Assembly (NCBI GenBank): GCA_002495055.1
Contig: DADR01000060.1
Coordinates: 732-64,731 of the forward strand
Source of the DNA: Methanoregula sp. UBA247
GTDB lineage: Archaea; Halobacteriota; Methanomicrobia; Methanomicrobiales; Methanospirillaceae
Direction: 5' to 3'
Length of the DNA stretch: 64,000 nucleotides
Part shown: one piece after another, positions 55,925-61,573 of the stretch
Numbering within the stretch: the first letter of the stretch is position 1
Layout of the letters: each line of letters opens with the position of its first letter
Program-made: the position numbers and the translations under genes
The notes under the pieces: model-generated
Told to the model about the DNA's origin: nothing
The model's database searches: none
The model's input: only the letters and a program-made list of their open reading frames with translations

Positions 55925-57109
55925 TTATCCCGCACCATATTTTTTATTCCAGTCATCGTATTCTGCGAGTTTTGCTGCACTCACCGGCGTTTTAACCCGG
56001 GCAATTGCACCCGTAAAATCATCCATGGTGAGGGTAGAAACTTTCAGGGTACGTTTCTTTAATTCATCAAATGGCAATTCGGCAATTTTATCAATATCAG
56101 TAAAAATATCAGGATTGCTTCGGTGGAGCATGCTATGAATCGCATCCTTGCAGATATTCTGGATATCCCGTCCCGAATACCTGTTAGTTACGCACATTTC
56201 ACCAATTTTTTCAAATTCAATTGAGGCTGAATCAAGACCCCTGAGCTGGATTTTAATGATTTCCTGGCAGGATTTTTTGTCCGGGAGCGGGGTATAAATC
56301 CGTTTGGGAAATCTCGACAATACCGCCTGGTCCAGGTCCTTTGGCGTGTTTGTTGCTGCGAGCGTAAGGACCAGTCTGTCGCTTTTTTTATCCTGGAACC
56401 CATCCAGTTCAGCAAGGAGTGTTGAAAGGACCTTGCGGGAGGCCTCTCCCTGGTCTCCATCCCTGGACAGGGTAATAGAATCAAACTCATCGATAAAAAC
56501 AATTGAGGGGGCATGCGCTCGTGCGGATTCGTAGAGAGCGGTTATCAGTTTTGATGATTCTCCAAAATATTTGGAGAGGATATTACTTATTTTCACATTA
56601 AAAAACGTCACTTTAAGGCTCCCTGCAGCTGCGGCAGCAAGGAGGGTTTTTCCCGTACCGGGTGGACCAAAGAGCAGGATTCCCTTATCCGGTTTCACTG
56701 ATTCCGGCTTGTTCAGGATAGCGATAACAATAGTTTCCTGGATAAGATCCTTGACCTCATCCAGACCCCCGATATCTTTCCAGGTGACCGTGGATTTTTC
56801 AATAAGGCTTTCCCCAAACCCGCTGAGATCGTCCTCAGTACTCTCCTGATCACTTTTGTTATTCCGTTCGACCATCATCTTTCTGGGAACAATTTTCACC
56901 CCTTTGGAAATTTCCTCCCATTTTTTTGCATTCTCCAGGTGCGCTTTCATCTGGCCGGGTATCTCTTGTGCAAGTTGTTTTTCCGTATTCGCGCACTCAA
57001 GGGCATATTTTTTCGAATCTTCGATATTCCCCTTTGCCTTTGCTTTTTCAAAGTTATTTTTTGCCTTTTGCAGATTCCCAAAAAGAACCCCGGATAGATC
57101 AATCTTAAT
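55925..57109 (-). CDS. Vps4/katanin-like AAA ATPase with MIT-like N-terminus (ATT start)
   Basis: A 394-residue ATPase of the Vps4/CdvC clade, which disassembles ESCRT-III polymers. Residues 1-70 form a three-helix MIT-like domain (SGVLFGNLQKAKNNFEKAKA, KYALECANTEKQLAQEIPG). The AAA core has Walker A GPPGTGKT (148-155), Walker B VFIDEFD (204-210), Asn254, Arg-finger region SRFPKR, and a Vps4 C-terminal helix LTMDDFTGAIARVKTPVSAA. The only start consistent with a GGGAGG site 8 bases upstream is ATT at 57107-57109, exactly where the AAA-less paralogue has ATG. A shorter start at 56950 (ATG) would lose the MIT domain. Confidence 0.85.
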   Translation of the reverse strand: MKIDLSGVLFGNLQKAKNNFEKAKAKGNIEDSKKYALECANTEKQLAQEIPGQMKAHLENAKKWEEISKGVKIVPRKMMVERNNKSDQESTEDDLSGFGESLIEKSTVTWKDIGGLDEVKDLIQETIVIAILNKPESVKPDKGILLFGPPGTGKTLLAAAAAGSLKVTFFNVKISNILSKYFGESSKLITALYESARAHAPSIVFIDEFDSITLSRDGDQGEASRKVLSTLLAELDGFQDKKSDRLVLTLAATNTPKDLDQAVLSRFPKRIYTPLPDKKSCQEIIKIQLRGLDSASIEFEKIGEMCVTNRYSGRDIQNICKDAIHSMLHRSNPDIFTDIDKIAELPFDELKKRTLKVSTLTMDDFTGAIARVKTPVSAAKLAEYDDWNKKYGAG

Positions 57110-57369
57110 GCAAAATCCCTCCCTTTTGCCTCATAATTCACTATAGGGGATCATAATCAATCAATATTACTATGCGGTACAGAACAAAAATCCAGTCAGA
57201 ATGGTAAAAAGGGATCGGGTATTATTCAAATTCTTTTTTATGTTCACCGGATTTTTCAATGTCGTGGAAGGCTTCCTGTGCTTTTCCCACATTCCTGACA
57301 TAATACTACCTAGTGACAGGGTTATTATGCTCATTCCTGGTTCAGACAAAAAATGCCCCGGGGTCGGTT

Positions 57370-59055
57370 TCATTCCCGGTTCACCTGGAAATCGATAGAG
57401 GAAAGAAGTTCGGGGATCTGCCGGATAGTATCCCGGTCTTTCTCCTTCTCTGGTTCTGGCAGCTGGTCGAAGGGGATGAGGGCCGGGTGAAGTTTTTTTG
57501 CATCGTCCCGCACCGCACCGTACCGCCACCCGTCTCTCAGTTTCTCGTTCATCCAGCGATCATGTTCAAACCGTGCAAGGATTGCGATCTCATCAGGTCT
57601 GAACCGGAAGGTATCCGGTGCATCCCAGTCGGTGATCGGCCCGATACTGCACCCGACACGTGCGAGATTGGTCCAGATAAAATTGGCCTGCTGCCGATTT
57701 GATTCACGGTATTTTTCCCCTTCAATACCATCCTTGCCGACCGTCAGGGTTCCGAGTTCGTCCCAGGAAACGAGCAGCCAGTTGGACTCTTTTTTGTGTC
57801 CTTTGAGCCGTTCCCTGCTGCAGTAATTTTCATGAATAGCCCGGGCAAGGATCTCTTCCTCACCGGCAAGAATGAGCGTGCTCGTTGCCGTTAGTTCAAA
57901 CATATTGACAGGTAAGATGTTATGAACACTATCAAGACCAACGTGTTCGTCGGATATTAGTTTCGCAACACTTGTGTTATGGTCCATCCGGACAATAAAG
58001 CGGTTGTCCTGTGCAGCGGTGTGGTGGTGCAGGGTCAGGGCGGCATACAAGCCGAGTGAGTCGTCATCGAGACATATATACGCACAAAAACTCTTCCCGA
58101 ACACGGAATTATCTAAAAATTCCCCGTTTTTAAAATCGGCAGACCGGATCTCGATCGGGAGCGCATCAAGCTCGCACGCCTTCAGGATCAGCGGGTACTG
58201 GTAGAGCAGCCCTTTTTTGATCTGTTCAGCTTTGACATCCAAGATTGTTAGATGAAACCGAAGGCCATCTTTTTTATGTGCCTGATACCAGGTCCGGGAA
58301 ATTCTTACAGCAAGGCTGGTACCGAGCATCCCGGCACCGACAATGATAACCGCCGGGGGATCTGATGCAGGACGCTGCGGCAGTGCCGGGGGATACTGGT
58401 CAAGGAGCATCCTTGCCCCAAGAGCATACTGGTTGAAGAACTCAATCCGGACCGGGGTGTCCTTCCGGGCAGCGAAGGCATTCTTCCTTATGATCCCATA
58501 CAACAGCGGGTTGATCATCTGGATCGTGCAGGTGAGCGGGGGATACCTCTTTTCCGGAACCATCTGGATGACAGTCAGCGCGACTTCGGCATTGTTCTCG
58601 TCAACATCGCCCAGAGACAGGACATGGTTTGCCCGATTCACCGCAGCTTTTTTCAGCATGGTGGGATCGGAAGGCTGGCCAATCAGGGTGATGAGCCCCA
58701 TGGCATGACAGGATTCGAGGTACATATTCTCGGGATTGCTGTCGATGATGACGGGTTGTATCTTGCTTTTGACCAGGTCCCTGATGATGAGCAGGGTGTG
58801 ATGGTTCAGGCCACAGATGATCACATGTCCCCTCCTGAAGAACAGCGGCATGGTCTGGATCTTATTCCGGAAGTACAGGAAGACAATTCCGGCTGAACTT
58901 GAACCTGCAAAGGCACTTATGGCAATACGGATGAAATCTGAATTTGCCGCACCCACAGCATCTTTTATTGAGGGATAGGCAATCAGAACGGCAAGAGCTG
59001 ATCCGATGATCGATAACAGAGCCTGGATTATCGTGTAGATATCTGATGACGCCAT
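57370..59055 (-). CDS. Membrane RCK-RyR protein (locus copy 1)
   Basis: A 561-residue paralogue of the 50603 protein. Two N-terminal transmembrane helices (about 8-28 and 42-62) are followed by two RCK-type Rossmann units (GHVIICGLNHHTLLIIRDLV from about 76; AVIIVGAGMLGTSLAVRI from about 234) and a C-terminal RyR domain (ARFEHDRWMNEKLRDGWRYG, HPALIPFDQLPEPEKEKDR). It starts 6 bases after the TIR gene stop, so it belongs to the same transcript. Confidence 0.85.
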   Translation of the reverse strand: MASSDIYTIIQALLSIIGSALAVLIAYPSIKDAVGAANSDFIRIAISAFAGSSSAGIVFLYFRNKIQTMPLFFRRGHVIICGLNHHTLLIIRDLVKSKIQPVIIDSNPENMYLESCHAMGLITLIGQPSDPTMLKKAAVNRANHVLSLGDVDENNAEVALTVIQMVPEKRYPPLTCTIQMINPLLYGIIRKNAFAARKDTPVRIEFFNQYALGARMLLDQYPPALPQRPASDPPAVIIVGAGMLGTSLAVRISRTWYQAHKKDGLRFHLTILDVKAEQIKKGLLYQYPLILKACELDALPIEIRSADFKNGEFLDNSVFGKSFCAYICLDDDSLGLYAALTLHHHTAAQDNRFIVRMDHNTSVAKLISDEHVGLDSVHNILPVNMFELTATSTLILAGEEEILARAIHENYCSRERLKGHKKESNWLLVSWDELGTLTVGKDGIEGEKYRESNRQQANFIWTNLARVGCSIGPITDWDAPDTFRFRPDEIAILARFEHDRWMNEKLRDGWRYGAVRDDAKKLHPALIPFDQLPEPEKEKDRDTIRQIPELLSSIDFQVNRE

Positions 59056-59061
59056 GATCTC

Positions 59062-59796
59062 TTACATCCCCTGTTCATCCGGCAATTGATCTTTGTCCGA
59101 AAATCCGGTAAGATGCGTTTTTATCGTCGTTGCAAGGATCGCAAAATAGCGCTGAGCCGGTGGAGGGAATGCATCAAACCAGTGATGTATATTGATGAGG
59201 TACGTCATGTTTTTTGAGGGTAAGATGTCCTCGATCCGGACCGGGATGATCAGAAGGTCCCTGTTCACTGCCCGCGTCAGCTCGCGGATGACATGGGGTG
59301 ATCGATCTGAGCTTTTGGATAATATCAGTACCACTACGTTACTCGCATCGATTGCATCGATGATCGATCCGGGGAAATTTTTACCGGGAATTACATTCCG
59401 CGGTGCTATCCAGCAGAAGATCCCCTCGTTCTCAAGATATGAGCAGAGGTCACGGGCGAGTACTGCATCGGGTTTTGAATAGCTGATGAAGACCTTGTGG
59501 AGGAATTTTTGAGACGGGGGGCTGGACGTTGTTTCGGGAACAGACGCGGTTGCAATCTCATCGCCAATCATATCATTTCCGAGAGTTGCTTCGACCTTTA
59601 ACTTCCACGCTGTTGCCTGTTCACGATAATACTGCTCGCGATGCGGAACCCGCCGTGCAAGCTGGTTATACAGGGACCTGCACTCCTCCGCTAGGTGCTT
59701 TGCAGTAGCGAGATCTCCAGAAGATACTGCTGTTTCAAACGCCCGGGTTTTCTTTTGGATTTTCTGGAGGAGATCGGCAGGAGATTCAAAGTTCAT
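59062..59796 (-). CDS. MIT-like/TIR protein
   Basis: A 244-residue soluble protein. Residues 5-70 are a three-helix MIT-like domain (LLQKIQKKTRAFETAVSSGD, AEECRSLYNQLARRVPHREQ) that aligns with the N terminus of the Vps4-like ATPase and of the AAA-less protein. Residues 95-235 are a TIR domain (KVFISYSKPDAVLARDLCSY, CWIAPRNVIPGKNFPGSIID, SPHVIRELTRA with the NADase-type Glu). Gaps of 44 bases upstream and 6 bases downstream place it in the same operon. Confidence 0.85.
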   Translation of the reverse strand: MNFESPADLLQKIQKKTRAFETAVSSGDLATAKHLAEECRSLYNQLARRVPHREQYYREQATAWKLKVEATLGNDMIGDEIATASVPETTSSPPSQKFLHKVFISYSKPDAVLARDLCSYLENEGIFCWIAPRNVIPGKNFPGSIIDAIDASNVVVLILSKSSDRSPHVIRELTRAVNRDLLIIPVRIEDILPSKNMTYLINIHHWFDAFPPPAQRYFAILATTIKTHLTGFSDKDQLPDEQGM

Positions 59797-59840
59797 AATA
59801 TCAGACCAAAAGACAGGAATTTATAAAAAAAAATTAGACC

Positions 59841-60182
59841 TTATGTTGCCCCGAACTGTTTGCTCCAGACCTCATGCAGTTTAAGATCGTCCGAGATCAA
59901 GGGTGATTTTACCCGCTCCATGGACTTAGTGAAATCCTCCATGGAGAGCGGGCCTGTTTTTTGGGTTTTTTTCTGTAACTCCTCACAGGGTAACCCGGCC
60001 GCTTTATCAAGGGGGGCTTTCATCTGATCCGGAACCTTCTGGGCCCGTTGTTTTCCCGTGTTGGCGCAAATCTGTGCGAACTTTTTGACACCTCCTCTAT
60101 CATTTTTCGCCAGTGCGGTTTTGTACCTCCCCCGAGATTCCTTGAGCCGGGCATACAGAATCCCGGATAGATCGATGTTCAT
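59841..60182 (-). CDS. AAA-less Vps4-like protein: MIT-like domain fused to Vps4 C-terminus
   Basis: A 113-residue protein that starts MNIDLSGILYARLKESRGRY and ends LSMEDFTKSMERVKSPLISD, DLKLHEVWSKQFGAT. The first 60 residues match the MIT-like domain of the adjacent ATPase and the last 50 match its Vps4 C-terminal helix; the whole AAA domain is missing. A strong AAGGAGG site precedes the ATG. It could compete with or regulate the full ATPase at ESCRT-III-like filaments. Confidence 0.82.
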   Translation of the reverse strand: MNIDLSGILYARLKESRGRYKTALAKNDRGGVKKFAQICANTGKQRAQKVPDQMKAPLDKAAGLPCEELQKKTQKTGPLSMEDFTKSMERVKSPLISDDLKLHEVWSKQFGAT

Positions 60183-60293
60183 TAATTCCTCCTTACCATG
60201 GTCATCATTCCTACGATCTGAATATACGGCACCTGATTATTTCTCTATCGCTGCAGTTCCTTTTCGGCTATTACAAAAAAAATAAGAGAGAGA

Positions 60294-60872
60294 TTATTCG
60301 AGTTCGTTTTTCCTGACTTTTGCCGCTTCCGGCGGCGAAGTGGCTGATCCCTCTTTGGCTGCCCGGATGGTATCGAGAATATCGGAGAGATCCTCTTCTT
60401 CTTCCACGCCGACTTCCATGGTACTGGATGTCATATCGATGATCGCGTTGATCTGTGCGTCGTCATTCATCGTATCAAGCTTCTTCCCTATCAGATATTT
60501 CTCCATCTTCTCGGGATCGAGATTTTTAAGCTTCCGTACGACATCCGCCGGGAGATCCTTTTCGCGTTCCTTGAGGATGAGAATATTTGAAACTGCCCGC
60601 AGGTCCTTGTCGATCTGACCCAGAGATGATAGCTTCATCTCCTTTTTCTGGAGGAGGGTCTTGATCTGCCTCGCATAGCTCACTTCCTCAGACTTCGAGG
60701 AGGTGGCTTTCGCCTGGTCGTAGATGCGCTGGACTTCCTGATCGATACGCCGGACCTCAGCATGCATCCCATCGACCTTCTTGGTTAGCTGGATCTCAGT
60801 GACCTTAAGCTGGTCAATACTGATCGTATCGATGGGATTTCCTCCCCCGAAAAGAGAGGATAAAAATCCCAC
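60294..60872 (-). CDS. Snf7/ESCRT-III-like coiled-coil protein B
   Basis: A 192-residue protein starting GTG-GGA (MGFLSSLFGGGNPIDTISID), long charged helices (about 20-120), an acidic region and a C-terminal EEEEDLSDILDTIRAAKEG segment that resembles an MIM-type MIT-binding helix. The layout (short amphipathic N-terminus, basic helical hairpin, acidic tail with a final helix) is that of Snf7/ESCRT-III proteins, but sequence identity is not assessed. It begins 2 bases after the preceding gene, sharing a transcript. Confidence 0.7.
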   Translation of the reverse strand: MGFLSSLFGGGNPIDTISIDQLKVTEIQLTKKVDGMHAEVRRIDQEVQRIYDQAKATSSKSEEVSYARQIKTLLQKKEMKLSSLGQIDKDLRAVSNILILKEREKDLPADVVRKLKNLDPEKMEKYLIGKKLDTMNDDAQINAIIDMTSSTMEVGVEEEEDLSDILDTIRAAKEGSATSPPEAAKVRKNELE

Positions 60873-60874
60873 GA

Positions 60875-61480
60875 TTAACTCCCCTCAGTGTCCTTGTTCT
60901 CTAACTGTTTATCCATGGAGACAAGTTTCTGGGCGGCTTCAACATCGATGGCACCTGTTTCAACCCCGCTCCATGCATCGAGAAGCTGTTTTTCGGTTTC
61001 ATCCACAGACTCCTCAAGACCTGACTCGGTAAGTGACATCTCAAAGACGTTATTGAGATTATTAAGCACCTCTTCAAAGCTCTTACCTTTGAGGTTGACA
61101 TTGATTAAGGCACTTTCAAATTTCGAAGGTTCAATATTGGTGATCTTCGACCACATCTTATTTTGCCTGAGTTCCTTCTCGTACTGCTTGACAATAACAA
61201 GGTTGGAGACAAACATGAACTGCTTGTGCATCGTCATGAACTGCTTGATCTTCAGCTGGCCCTGCATGTCAAGGTGCTTGAGCTGCTGGGCAAGCATCTT
61301 CTTCTTGATCAAATCGGCACCGACTCCCTGCTTGAAGAGATCCTTTTTCTGCTTCTCGAGCTTCTGAATATCCTTCCTTGCCAGCTCGATATGGTTCTGC
61401 AGCCGCATCTCCTCTTCCTTGAGCTCGCGGGTATTTAGCCGGTCAACCGAATTTCCTCTAATAAAGTCAAGAATTCCCAT
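60875..61480 (-). CDS. Snf7/ESCRT-III-like coiled-coil protein A
   Basis: A 201-residue protein starting MGILDFIRGNSVDRLNTREL, parallel to the neighbour's MGFLSSLF start. Helices (about 20-125) are Lys-rich (LEKQKKDLFKQGVGADLIKK), followed by WSKITNIEPSKFESALINVN and an acidic C-terminal part (ESGLEESVDETEKQLLDAWS). GAGGTGAGG lies upstream; a GTG five codons earlier also opens the frame. Together with protein B it gives a pair like the ESCRT-III subunits that co-polymerise. Confidence 0.7.
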   Translation of the reverse strand: MGILDFIRGNSVDRLNTRELKEEEMRLQNHIELARKDIQKLEKQKKDLFKQGVGADLIKKKMLAQQLKHLDMQGQLKIKQFMTMHKQFMFVSNLVIVKQYEKELRQNKMWSKITNIEPSKFESALINVNLKGKSFEEVLNNLNNVFEMSLTESGLEESVDETEKQLLDAWSGVETGAIDVEAAQKLVSMDKQLENKDTEGS

Positions 61481-61573
61481 TATATAGTTCCTCACCTCGA
61501 TATTATTGATCTAACCATAAATACTTATTCAAAATGGCGTTTTATACCTGAGGGGTGAAAAAAGACTTTTCCG

